Shown: in pieces, positions 25,318 to 33,336 of the stretch
Numbering within the stretch: the first letter of the stretch is position 1
Layout of the letters: every line of letters starts with the position of its first letter
DNA from: Novosphingobium aquimarinum
GTDB taxonomy: Bacteria > Pseudomonadota > Alphaproteobacteria > Sphingomonadales > Sphingomonadaceae
Assembly: GCF_009746585.1 (NCBI RefSeq)
Contig: NZ_WRPO01000030.1
Span: 1-39,816, forward strand
Direction: 5' to 3'
DNA length: 39,816 nucleotides
Program-made: the position numbers and the translations under genes
Notes under the pieces: generated by a model
What the model saw: the letters and a program-made list of their open reading frames with translations, nothing else
Told to the model about the DNA's origin: nothing
Databases searched by the model: none

Positions 25318-25716
25318 TCAAGGCTCGGCGGTACCCGCAAGTGCATCGATGATGCGGCAATCGCCTACAGTGTCTTGCTCGCAGGCAGCGATCATACGCC
25401 CAAGTTCCGTCCGCAACGCCTCCAGGCTCGCGATCTTGCGCTCGACCTCGCCGAGATGGCTTCTGGCCAGAGCGTCGATGCCCGCGCAGGACCGGTCGGC
25501 ATCATCGGAGAGATCGAGCAATTCCCTGATGCGTGCCATGGAGAAGCCGAGATCACGCGCGCGCCGTATGAAGTTAAGGCGCGCTTCCTCTGCTGGTCCA
25601 TAATCGCGATAATTGGCCCGCGTGCGTGGAGGGGCAGCGAGGATACCCTCACGCTCGTAGAAGCGGATTGTTTCGGATTTGACGCCGGTTATCCGGGCAA
25701 GTTGACCAATTCTCAT
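25318..25716 (-). CDS. MerR-family metal-responsive regulator (CadR/PbrR/ZntR type)
   Basis: A 132-residue MerR-family activator. The N-terminal winged helix-turn-helix is clear (IGQLARITGVKSETIRFYEREGIL, RTRANYRDYG), followed by the dimerisation helix (HLGEVERKIASLEALRTELGRMI). Three cysteines stand where CadR, PbrR and ZntR bind metal: C77, C112 and C120, the last two framing the loop ACEQDTVGDC. This supports Cd, Pb or Zn sensing rather than copper or mercury. Start ATG at 25716 with GGAG eight bases upstream. It is transcribed away from a CDF gene, and the dyad between them is its probable operator. It converges on the aldehyde dehydrogenase gene. Confidence 0.9.
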   Translation of the reverse strand: MRIGQLARITGVKSETIRFYEREGILAAPPRTRANYRDYGPAEEARLNFIRRARDLGFSMARIRELLDLSDDADRSCAGIDALARSHLGEVERKIASLEALRTELGRMIAACEQDTVGDCRIIDALAGTAEP

Positions 25717-25734
25717 GACAAAGGCTCCTGCCGC

Positions 25735-25766
25735 TTGACCTTGTAGTTACTACAAGGTGCATAGGG
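25735..25766 (+). promoter_or_regulatory. MerR-type promoter and operator
   Basis: A -35 box TTGACC (25735-25740) is followed by a perfect dyad, ACCTTGTAG (25738-25746) and CTACAAGGT (25750-25758), separated by TTA. A weak -10 (CATAGG) begins at 25760, giving an over-long spacer of about 19 bases. A dyad inside an over-long spacer is the hallmark of MerR-controlled promoters. It should drive the CDF gene at 25792, and MerR itself from the other strand. Confidence 0.85.
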
Positions 25767-25791
25767 CGGATCGACGCAAGGAGTCGAGTAA

Positions 25792-26409
25792 ATGGGAAAG
25801 ACCTGCTGCGGCCCCGATGAGGCCGGTGCAAACAACAACGATCCGACATGGCGGCGCATTCTGTGGATCGCACTGGGCCTTAATGCAATCATGTTCGGCG
25901 TGGAGATCGTGGCAGGCATTGCTGCGGATTCGCGCGCCTTGCAGGCCGACGCGCTCGACTTTCTCGGTGATGCGGCAAACTATGCTATCAGTCTCGGTGT
26001 AGCGGGGATGGCGCTCGTCTGGCGCGCGCGTGCGGCTCTCGTAAAGGCGGCGACCATGCTGGCTTTCGGCCTGTGGGTGCTCGGCTCGGCCATCTGGGGT
26101 TTCTTTGTCGGGGCGTCGCCCGACCCGGGAACGATGGGCGCCATCGGTTCTCTTGCTCTGGCGGTAAATCTCGCCGTCGCCGCGATGCTGTTCCGGTATC
26201 GCTCGGGCGATGCGAACATGCGCTCGGTGTGGATCTGTTCGCGCAACGACGCGATCGGTAATATCGCCGTGCTGGCGGCAGCGATTGGCGTTTTCGGCAC
26301 CGGCCGTGCGTGGCCCGATCTGGTTGTGGCGAGCATCATGGCAGGACTGGCGGTGTGGGGAAGTGCCGAAGTCTCCAAACAGGCCCGTGGCGAACTGCGC
26401 TCTACCTAA
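25792..26409 (+). CDS. Short CDF-family cation transporter
   Basis: A 205-residue membrane protein with the CDF core and no C-terminal cytosolic domain. Seen: a cysteine-bearing N-terminus (MGKTCCGPDEAG), six hydrophobic segments, the TM2 site ALQADALDFLGDAANYAISL (DxxxD form) and the TM5 site SRNDAIGNIAVLAAA (NDxxxN form). It differs from the zinc-type HxxxD site of czcD, so another metal (for example Cd or Pb) is possible. It is directly downstream of the MerR-type operator, with AAGGAG at 25778-25783 before ATG 25792. It resembles the other short CDF at 19608-20237 in length and motif form. Confidence 0.83.
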   Translation: MGKTCCGPDEAGANNNDPTWRRILWIALGLNAIMFGVEIVAGIAADSRALQADALDFLGDAANYAISLGVAGMALVWRARAALVKAATMLAFGLWVLGSAIWGFFVGASPDPGTMGAIGSLALAVNLAVAAMLFRYRSGDANMRSVWICSRNDAIGNIAVLAAAIGVFGTGRAWPDLVVASIMAGLAVWGSAEVSKQARGELRST

Positions 26410-26470
26410 ACTCCAGAATATCCCCGCGATCGGGGGTTGGAGGAAATACATTTCCGTCTACACCCTGCTA

Positions 26471-26487
26471 TTGCGGATTAATTGCAA
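26471..26487 (+). promoter_or_regulatory. Operator-like inverted repeat before the FTR1-type permease
   Basis: TTGC and GCAA lie nine bases apart (26471-26487) in an AT-rich stretch, with a -10-like GATATAG at 26490-26496 right after. The position suggests a promoter of the permease gene, possibly metal-regulated. A short hairpin (CCCCG-CGAT-CGGGG) lies just upstream near 26425-26438. I cannot assign a regulator family. Confidence 0.35.
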
Positions 26488-26505
26488 CAGATATAGAGAC
26501 CCCTC

Positions 26506-28458
26506 ATGCATCGCATCGTCTCCGCCACCGTCCATCCGGCACTGCGGCTCATTCTGCTGGCGCTTGCGCTGTGTCTGTCCGTCACCGCGAACGCGGAAGA
26601 ACCCGACGTGCGAACCACCTGGCGTCTGCTCGATTATATCGCGGTCGACTACGCCTCCGCCGTTTCCGAGGGACGTGTTGCCGACGAATTCGAATATCGC
26701 GAAATGGTGGAGTTTTCCGATGTCGTGGCGCGGCAGATCGCTGCATTGCCGGATACTAAAGACAATCAAGCACTCATCCGCCGATCGGACCAGCTGCGAG
26801 CTCTGATCGCCAATAAGGAACCCGCCGAGCGAGTTGGGCGCTTAGCGCGCGCGCTGGCAGCCTCGTTGCTGACAGCCTACCCGGTTCCGCTTGCCCCTTC
26901 GCAAGCGCCCGACCTTGACCGCGCCCGCACTCTCTTCGCGCAGAACTGCGCCTCGTGTCACGGCGCCGCCGGAAGTGCGCCACCGGCCGCAATGCAGGCA
27001 CTTGATCCCCCGCCGATCGACTTCACCGATATCGACCGGGCGCGGCAGCGCAGTGCGTTCGGGCTTTACCAGGTCATCACGCAAGGGCTGGAAGGAACGT
27101 CCATGGCCAGCTTCGCATCGCTGTCCGACGAGGATCGCTGGGCGCTTGCATTCCATGCCGGCAGCATTGCTTTTGAAGATGTGGCCAAGGGCGAGCGTAT
27201 TTGGCGGGAAGATGATGGCATACGCCAGCTTGTCCCCGATCTCGAGACGCTCGCCGCGCTCACACCGGAAAGTCTGGCCGAGCAGATCGGCGAGGACCGT
27301 GCGCTCGCCGTCATGGCCTATCTTCGCGCCAATCCCGATGCGGTGGGACAGGCAAATGACGCAGGTTCGCTCGCCTTCGTTCGCGATACGCTCGATCGCA
27401 GCCTGTCAGCTTATCGGGCTGGCAACCGAGAGGAAGCGCGGCAGCTTGCCCTGTCTGCCTATCTCGACGGGTTTGAACCCCTGGAGGCCCTCCTGGCAAC
27501 GCGCGATGGCGGTTTGATGCGGGAGGTAGAACAGGCGCTCGGGCAATTCCGGGCCGGAATAGAGTCCGGTGCGAATCCATCCGAACTACAGCAACTAAGG
27601 GCTCGCATCGATAGTCTGCTGGCAAGAGCCGAGGAAGCGTTGGCTCCTGAGGCGGCCAGCGAAATCTCGACCTTTCTCGGGGCGTTCACCATTCTCCTGC
27701 GCGAGGGGATCGAAGCAATTCTGGTTGTGATCGCCATGATCGCCTTTGTGAAAAAGTCGCAGCGCTCCGAGGTATTGCCCTATATCCATGGTGGGTGGAT
27801 CGCTGCTCTTTTCGCAGGTGTCGCCACCTGGGTCGTAGCAACCTACTTCGTAAGCATCAGCGGGGCGAGCCGCGAGATGACCGAAGGGATCGGCGCGCTG
27901 CTTGCGGCTGTCATTCTCGTATCGGTCGGGATCTGGATGCATGGCAAATCCCAGGCCGAGGAATGGCGGCGCTATATCCAGGAAAAAATGGGCAAGGCGC
28001 TTTCGCGCGGATCGGCATGGTTTCTCTTTGGTCTTGCCTTCGTGGTCGTCTACCGGGAAGCGTTCGAGACTATCCTGTTCTACGCTGCCCTGTGGAACCC
28101 GCAGAGCAGCGGCATCATACTGGCAGGTGCCTTGTCCGCAGTAGCGCTGCTGGCGCTCATTGCTTGGGCCATGCTGCGCTACAGCCGCAAACTGCCGATC
28201 ACCCAGTTCTTCCGCTATAGTGCTATCCTGATTGCGATCCTTGCGGTCATTCTCGCGGGCAAGGGCGTGGGCGCTTTCCAGGAGGCCGGAGTTCTTTCCG
28301 CCACTTTCATTGCCGGCTTGCCGCGCCTCGCCGAACTCGGCTTCTTCCCGACTGTCGAGACGATCGGCGCGCAATTGCTCACGCTGCTGGCCCTGATTGC
28401 CGGATTTCGGGTAAGTCGATCACCATCGGGACCGCAGCCGGCAGCTGTCGAGGGATAG
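26506..28458 (+). CDS. Cytochrome c-FTR1 fusion permease, PbrT-like
   Basis: A 650-residue protein: signal peptide (RLILLALALCLSVTANA), a roughly 350-residue periplasmic part with a cytochrome c haem site CASCH (148-152) and a plausible distal methionine in GTSMASF (M200), then an FTR1-type permease with about seven membrane segments. The FTR1 metal motifs are REGIE (399-403) and REAFE (517-521), the REXXE signature for iron or lead. This layout matches PbrT-type lead uptake proteins and the cytochrome-linked iron permeases. Next to a PbrR/CadR-like regulator and a CDF, the Pb reading is attractive, but ferrous iron uptake is an alternative. It has its own likely promoter in the 96-base gap upstream and ends 17 bases before a convergent gene. 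Confidence 0.85.
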   Translation: MHRIVSATVHPALRLILLALALCLSVTANAEEPDVRTTWRLLDYIAVDYASAVSEGRVADEFEYREMVEFSDVVARQIAALPDTKDNQALIRRSDQLRALIANKEPAERVGRLARALAASLLTAYPVPLAPSQAPDLDRARTLFAQNCASCHGAAGSAPPAAMQALDPPPIDFTDIDRARQRSAFGLYQVITQGLEGTSMASFASLSDEDRWALAFHAGSIAFEDVAKGERIWREDDGIRQLVPDLETLAALTPESLAEQIGEDRALAVMAYLRANPDAVGQANDAGSLAFVRDTLDRSLSAYRAGNREEARQLALSAYLDGFEPLEALLATRDGGLMREVEQALGQFRAGIESGANPSELQQLRARIDSLLARAEEALAPEAASEISTFLGAFTILLREGIEAILVVIAMIAFVKKSQRSEVLPYIHGGWIAALFAGVATWVVATYFVSISGASREMTEGIGALLAAVILVSVGIWMHGKSQAEEWRRYIQEKMGKALSRGSAWFLFGLAFVVVYREAFETILFYAALWNPQSSGIILAGALSAVALLALIAWAMLRYSRKLPITQFFRYSAILIAILAVILAGKGVGAFQEAGVLSATFIAGLPRLAELGFFPTVETIGAQLLTLLALIAGFRVSRSPSGPQPAAVEG

Positions 28459-28475
28459 GAGATCCCGGTTTGCGA

Positions 28476-28952
28476 TCAGCGGGGTCCGGTGCCGAGACGG
28501 CGCGCGAGCCACAAGGTGGCCGTGGGAACCGCGACCCACATCACGATCGGTACCAGGCCGATTTTGGTCCCGGGCACAAGCGGCATGATTGCACTATAGG
28601 ACCACCCCCAGTCGGCACCGACAGCCAGCACTTCGACCATGGCAGTAATGGCCAGGCCGATTCCCAGGAACACGACAAAACGCGAGATCGGCCAGTCTAC
28701 GAGCCACGGCGTTTTACCACTGCCGACAGAGGCGCCGAGATAAGCGGCCACCATGATCCCGGCATCGCCGAACGAGGCCAGGCCGCAGCGACGTGCTGCC
28801 TCGGCAGGCGACAGACCTCCCGACTGGTAGAAAGGAAGCTGGAGCATCTCCCAGGCGAAAGCGATGAGAATTCCGAATATCGCGATCCAGAGGGCTGGAT
28901 GAGCACCGCGCCATTCGCGCGATTCCTCAGAGATTTGGTCCTGATCCTGCAT
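28476..28952 (-). CDS. Small membrane protein at the end of the copper operon
   Basis: A 158-residue protein with four predicted membrane segments (ALWIAIFGILIAFAWEMLQLPFY; GDAGIMVAAYLGASV; FVVFLGIGLAITAMVEVLAV; LVPIVMWVAVPTATLWLA). No named family recognised. It has a WEMLQLPFY segment and two glutamates within or near membrane helices. ATG 28952 or GTG 28967 are the plausible starts; the longer frame to 29117 runs through the end of the ATPase gene. It follows the copper ATPase by 44 bases in the same direction and is probably its last operon partner. Function unknown. Confidence 0.65.
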   Translation of the reverse strand: MQDQDQISEESREWRGAHPALWIAIFGILIAFAWEMLQLPFYQSGGLSPAEAARRCGLASFGDAGIMVAAYLGASVGSGKTPWLVDWPISRFVVFLGIGLAITAMVEVLAVGADWGWSYSAIMPLVPGTKIGLVPIVMWVAVPTATLWLARRLGTGPR

Positions 28953-28996
28953 CGTCTGATTCGTCACTCCTGCGATCTCCGTCCCGTCCCCATCGC

Positions 28997-31336
28997 TCAG
29001 GTATCGAATTTGGGAAGAGCGAGGCCGCGCAGGCGCAGGGCGTTGCCGATCACCGATACCGAAGACAGGCTCATCGCTGCGGCCGCGATCATCGGGTTCA
29101 AAAGCAACCCGGTCCATGGATAGAGGACACCTGCTGCGACCGGTATGCCGAGCGCATTATACGCAAAGGCAAAGAACAGGTTCTGCCTGATGTTGCGCAT
29201 AGTGGCCCGAGACAGGACGAGCGCCTGAACAACGCCGACGAGGTCGCCGCGCACCAATGTCACGCCCGCGCTTTCGATCGCGACATCGGTACCCGTTCCC
29301 ATCGCGATGCCGACATGCGAAGCGGCAAGCGCGGGTGCGTCGTTTATGCCGTCGCCGGCCATAGCGACCCGGCGACCCTCGCTCTTCAACTGCTCGATCT
29401 TGCGATGTTTGTCCTCGGGCGAGACGTTCGCTTCGACTTCGTCGATACCGACCTGGCTTGCTACCGCACGCGCGGTGGCTTCGCTGTCGCCGGTAAGCAT
29501 CACGATCTTGATGCCGCGCTCATGCAACGCGGCAATAGCGGTGCGGCTGGTTGCCTTGATCGGATCGGCGACCGCGATAAGGCCTGCCGGTGCCCCGTCC
29601 ACGGCCACGAACATCACCGTCTGTCCGAGGCTTCGGCCTTCGTCCGCCGTTGACCGCCAGCCTTCTTCGAGCGCCCCTATACGCTCCATCATCTTTTCAT
29701 TCCCGATCGCGACCAGGCGCTTGTCGACATTTGCCTGGATACCTTCGCCGGTCACGGATTCGATATCGGAAGCGTCGAGAATGGCAGCGCCCCTGTTTTG
29801 AGCCCCTTCCACGATCGCGTGGGCGAGCGGATGCTCGCTTCCTCTCTCAACGGCAGCGACAAGGCTCAGCAATTCCTGCTCGTCGAAATCTGACTGCGGT
29901 TTTACGTCGACAAGATCGGGCTTGCCCCGGGTCAGTGTGCCGGTCTTGTCGACAACCAGCGTATCGATCTTTTCCAGCGTTTCGAGCGCTTCGGCGTTCT
30001 TGATCAGGATGCCGTGCTGGGCTCCCTTGCCGGTGCCGGTCATGATCGACATTGGCGTCGCCAGTCCGAGCGCGCAGGGACAGGCGATGATCAGAACGGC
30101 GACCGCGTTGACGAGCGCGTAGGCAAGGGCCGGTGCCGGTCCCCAGATGGCCCAGACGACAAAACTCACGATAGCGACAAGGACGACGATGGGCACGAAC
30201 CATCCGGTGACCTGGTCGGCGAGCCGCTGGATCGGTGCCCGGCTGCGCTGCGCCTCCGCCACCATCTGCACGATCTTCGAGAGCATGGTGTCCGCGCCGA
30301 CCTGCGTCGCGCGCATGGTGAAGCTGCCGATCTGGTTGACAGTGCCCCCGATTACCTGATCGCCCGCGCTTTTCTTGACGGGAATGGGCTCGCCACTGAT
30401 CATGGATTCGTCGATGGCACTGCTTCCATCCTCGAGCGTGCCATCGACGGGGACCTTGTCGCCCGGACGCACGCGCAGAAGGTCCCCAGACGTCAATTCA
30501 TCAAGCGGAACTTCGCGCTCGTCCCCGCGACCGAAGATCTTCATCGCGGTCGGGGGCGCGAGCTCGAGAAGCGCCCGCAAGGCGCTCGATGTGGATCCGC
30601 GCGCCTTGAGTTCGAGCACCTGCCCGAGCAGCACGAGGGTCGTGATAACCGCTGCTGCCTCGTAATAGACGCCGACCCGGCCCGCATGATCGCGGAAAGC
30701 CTCGGGAAAGATGTCCGGGGCGAGGGTTGCCACAAGGCTGAACAGATAAGCGATGGCAACGCCGAAGCCGATCAGGGTGAACATGTTGAGGTTCATGGTT
30801 CGGACTGATTGCAGCGCGCGGGTGAAGAAGGGCCAGCCGCCCCAAAGCACCACCGGAGTGGCCAGCAGAAGCTGCAGCCACTGCGCGGAAGCGGGTTCGA
30901 TGATCTGATCGAACGGTCGCGACGGGATCATGTCGCCCATCGCATAAGCGAAGAGCGGCAGGGTGAAGAGCGCGCTCCACCAGAACCTTCGCCGCATGTC
31001 GACCAGTTCGGGATCGGGACCCTCGTTCAAGGTGACCGTTTCGGGTTCGAGGGCCATCCCGCATATCGGGCAGGAGCCCGGCCCCGGCTGCCGGATCTCC
31101 GGATGCATCGGACAGGTGTATATCGTACCTTCCGGGACATCCTCGACAGCATCGAGGTGCGCCTTTGAAAGATACATCTCCGGATCCGCGCGGAACTTGT
31201 CGAGGCAGCGCGAGGAGCAGAAGTAATGGTCGCCACCCTTGTGTCGATCGATGAAGCGGGCGCCGTCCATCTTCACGCTCATTCCGCAAACGGGGTCGGT
31301 CGCCGTACCCTCGATCGCATTGTGCCCATCGCTCAT
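28997..31336 (-). CDS. copA: Copper-type P1B ATPase with YHS and metal-binding domains
   Basis: A 779-residue copper-translocating P-type ATPase, exporting Cu(I) or Ag(I) to the periplasm. Domains in order: a YHS domain (DPVCGMSV at 14-21, HYFCSSRCLDKF), a heavy-metal binding domain with YTCPMHPEI and CPICGMALEP (73-98), then the P1B core: actuator (SMISGEPIPVKK), TM6 metal motif ACPCALGLATP, phosphorylation motif DKTGTLT, hinge MLTGDSE and GDGINDAPAL, and a C-terminal membrane segment with MSLSSVSVIGNALRL. YHS plus CPMHP at the N-terminus rather than GMTCxxC domains is typical of the bacterial silver/copper plasmid type. It starts 13 bases after the multicopper oxidase stop. Confidence 0.93.
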   Translation of the reverse strand: MSDGHNAIEGTATDPVCGMSVKMDGARFIDRHKGGDHYFCSSRCLDKFRADPEMYLSKAHLDAVEDVPEGTIYTCPMHPEIRQPGPGSCPICGMALEPETVTLNEGPDPELVDMRRRFWWSALFTLPLFAYAMGDMIPSRPFDQIIEPASAQWLQLLLATPVVLWGGWPFFTRALQSVRTMNLNMFTLIGFGVAIAYLFSLVATLAPDIFPEAFRDHAGRVGVYYEAAAVITTLVLLGQVLELKARGSTSSALRALLELAPPTAMKIFGRGDEREVPLDELTSGDLLRVRPGDKVPVDGTLEDGSSAIDESMISGEPIPVKKSAGDQVIGGTVNQIGSFTMRATQVGADTMLSKIVQMVAEAQRSRAPIQRLADQVTGWFVPIVVLVAIVSFVVWAIWGPAPALAYALVNAVAVLIIACPCALGLATPMSIMTGTGKGAQHGILIKNAEALETLEKIDTLVVDKTGTLTRGKPDLVDVKPQSDFDEQELLSLVAAVERGSEHPLAHAIVEGAQNRGAAILDASDIESVTGEGIQANVDKRLVAIGNEKMMERIGALEEGWRSTADEGRSLGQTVMFVAVDGAPAGLIAVADPIKATSRTAIAALHERGIKIVMLTGDSEATARAVASQVGIDEVEANVSPEDKHRKIEQLKSEGRRVAMAGDGINDAPALAASHVGIAMGTGTDVAIESAGVTLVRGDLVGVVQALVLSRATMRNIRQNLFFAFAYNALGIPVAAGVLYPWTGLLLNPMIAAAAMSLSSVSVIGNALRLRGLALPKFDT

Positions 31337-31349
31337 CTGTCGTTCTCCC

Positions 31350-32891
31350 CTAACTGGCCGTGACCACGAACTGCCCCATCATGCCTGCGTCCTCGTGCTC
31401 GAGGATATGACAGTGATACATGTAGGGAGTGTCGGGATCGGTATTCTCTTCGAACCGTAGCAGCAGCCTGACCTGTTCACGCGGGTTGACGATAACGGTG
31501 TCCTTGAAGCCCGCCTCTTCCGCCCGCGGAGGCCGGCCGTCCCGGTCGAGCAAGCGGAACTGCACGTTATGAATATGAAAGGGATGCGCCATCATCGATG
31601 CGTTGGCGATTTCCCATATTTCCCACTGACCCACCGGTACGCGCTGATTGATGACATCCATGTCCATGGTCTGGCCGTTGATCGACATACCCCGACCCAT
31701 CATGCCCATATCGAGTACGAAACGGCGGCTGCGAACGGCGAGCGAGGGGTCTGGCGCGGCTAGCGCGGCGAGGGTGGGCGGGAGCATCACTGGAGTCGAC
31801 GAGCCGGAGGGGCGCATATCGAGGATGGAAAATGTGCGGCCCTGCCTCTCGCGACCGGTCCGGTTTCCCATCATTCCGCCGCCCATCATACCCCCGCCTT
31901 GCCCGCCCATCATGCCCATGGCGTTAGCAGGGCTGCTGGCAATCAGCCGGAGCGGGCGCCCTTCGGAAAGATCGACGATCACTTGTGCGCGTTCGCCTGG
32001 GGCAAGGGTAAGACTGCGAACCTCGCTTGGCGCGGCAAGCAGGCCGCCATCGCTTGCGATGAGTTGCATCGGACGATCACCTTCGAGCGAGAAGGTGTAG
32101 AACCGCGCATTCGATCCATTGAGAAGCCGCAGGCGCAGCGGACCGGCGGCGGCCTCGAAAACGGCATTGGCCGTTCCGTTCACATAGATGCGCTCACCCA
32201 TCACCCCCATCATCCGCGAGTGCATGTCGAGCGGGTAAACAAGGCGGCCCGAGCTGTCGATCACGCGATCCTGCACGACGAGCGGTATGTCATCTACACC
32301 GTACCGGCTCGGCAGATCGAGGCGATCCTCTTCCTCGTCGCGCACGTAGATCGGGGCAGCAAGTCCGGTATAGACCTGTGGTCCGGCCCGGCGATGCAGA
32401 TGCGAATGATACCAGTATAACGAAGCGCGCTGGCGTATTTCGAAGGACGGGCTCCAGCGCTCGCCGGGCCGCACGAGCTGGTGCGGTCCGCCATCCGCTG
32501 TGGCGGGAAGTTCGAAACCATGCCAGTGGACAGTCGCGTCCTCGGCAAGCTTGTTGTCGATCTGAAAGCGAACCTGTTCGCCGCGGCGCATTTCGAGGGT
32601 GGGCCCGAGATAGGATGCATCGATGCCGATTGTCGGAGACGGAGTGTCGGACACGAATTCTTTCTCGCCAGGTGTGAGGGAGAGGCGAAAGACACGCTCG
32701 CCCCGTTCGATCGTTCCGGCCTGTAGCCGAGGTATGGCAAGAGGTTTGCTTGCACCTGATCGATCGAGCGACATCCTGCTTTGCGTATCGCAGCCCAGCA
32801 GCGGCAGCGCCGCGAAACCCGTCGCCGCGAGACCGGCGCTCTTCATGAAATCGCGCCGATCCTGAAAGTTGGGCCTGTCGATATCGGGCAT
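31350..32891 (-). CDS. Multicopper oxidase (CueO/CopA-like), Tat-exported
   Basis: A 513-residue periplasmic multicopper oxidase, expected to oxidise Cu(I) to less permeable Cu(II). Signal: twin-arginine QDRRDFMKSAGLAATGF; it ends LPLLGC, so a lipid anchor is also conceivable. Copper ligands are complete: TVHWHG, WYHSHLHRR, HPFHIHNV and YHCHILEHEDAGMM, matching type 1, 2 and 3 sites. A methionine-rich loop (MGMMGGQGGGMMGG and on) lies where CueO has its Met-rich segment, probably a substrate copper site. ATG 32891 is preferred to the frame's earlier start at 32948 because it directly precedes the Tat signal and follows AGGTG. Operon partner of cusF and the ATPase. Confidence 0.92.
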   Translation of the reverse strand: MPDIDRPNFQDRRDFMKSAGLAATGFAALPLLGCDTQSRMSLDRSGASKPLAIPRLQAGTIERGERVFRLSLTPGEKEFVSDTPSPTIGIDASYLGPTLEMRRGEQVRFQIDNKLAEDATVHWHGFELPATADGGPHQLVRPGERWSPSFEIRQRASLYWYHSHLHRRAGPQVYTGLAAPIYVRDEEEDRLDLPSRYGVDDIPLVVQDRVIDSSGRLVYPLDMHSRMMGVMGERIYVNGTANAVFEAAAGPLRLRLLNGSNARFYTFSLEGDRPMQLIASDGGLLAAPSEVRSLTLAPGERAQVIVDLSEGRPLRLIASSPANAMGMMGGQGGGMMGGGMMGNRTGRERQGRTFSILDMRPSGSSTPVMLPPTLAALAAPDPSLAVRSRRFVLDMGMMGRGMSINGQTMDMDVINQRVPVGQWEIWEIANASMMAHPFHIHNVQFRLLDRDGRPPRAEEAGFKDTVIVNPREQVRLLLRFEENTDPDTPYMYHCHILEHEDAGMMGQFVVTAS

Positions 32892-32949
32892 ATTCACCTG
32901 TTTTTGCGTGGGAGGCACCGGCGCAACCGAGCGCCTCCCACCCTTCATG

Positions 32950-33336
32950 CTATCGCGGCGTTACCGAGGTAACGACGCTGCCTTCGGTTCCAGTACGAAA
33001 TTTAAAGGCTATTCCCTCACCGACACTGACCTGTTCGAGGATTTGCGCGTCGGCTTCGAATGCCATGGTCATCGCGGGCCACCCGATACTTTCGACCGGA
33101 CCATGCTCGATGGTCACAGTGCCCGCCTCGGAATCGATGGCTGTAACCGTTCCCTCCGCGCTGGCGCTCTGCTCGCCGCCGGTCTCCTCCGCCATCGGCA
33201 TTTCGCCTGACATGGGCATGCTGTCCGAGTTCGCCATGTCGTCTGACATCATGGTCTCTGAGCTGTCGTCTGCAGCGTCGCAGGCTGCAAGCGCCAGCGG
33301 TGCCGCGAGCAGGATCATATAGGTTGGGGTACGCAT
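32950..33336 (-). CDS. cusF: CusF-like periplasmic copper-binding lipoprotein
   Basis: A 128-residue exported copper chaperone. Seen: lipoprotein signal (MILLAAPLALAAC, cysteine at about residue 19), a Met- and Asp-rich linker (TMMSDDMANSDSMPMSG) and a CusF domain with the copper ligands: histidine in IEHGPVESIG, tryptophan and two methionines in GWPAMTMAF. CusF captures Cu(I)/Ag(I) in the periplasm and passes it to CusB and CusA. The ATG at 33336 follows GGAG and overlaps the cusA stop region by 22 bases; a longer open frame upstream is the shadow of cusA. A second CusF-type domain is fused to CusB. Confidence 0.9.
   Translation of the reverse strand: MRTPTYMILLAAPLALAACDAADDSSETMMSDDMANSDSMPMSGEMPMAEETGGEQSASAEGTVTAIDSEAGTVTIEHGPVESIGWPAMTMAFEADAQILEQVSVGEGIAFKFRTGTEGSVVTSVTPR

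Noticed and set aside
30014..30808. A 264-codon plus-strand frame opposite the copper ATPase
   Set aside because: It has no recognisable domain and no operon context.
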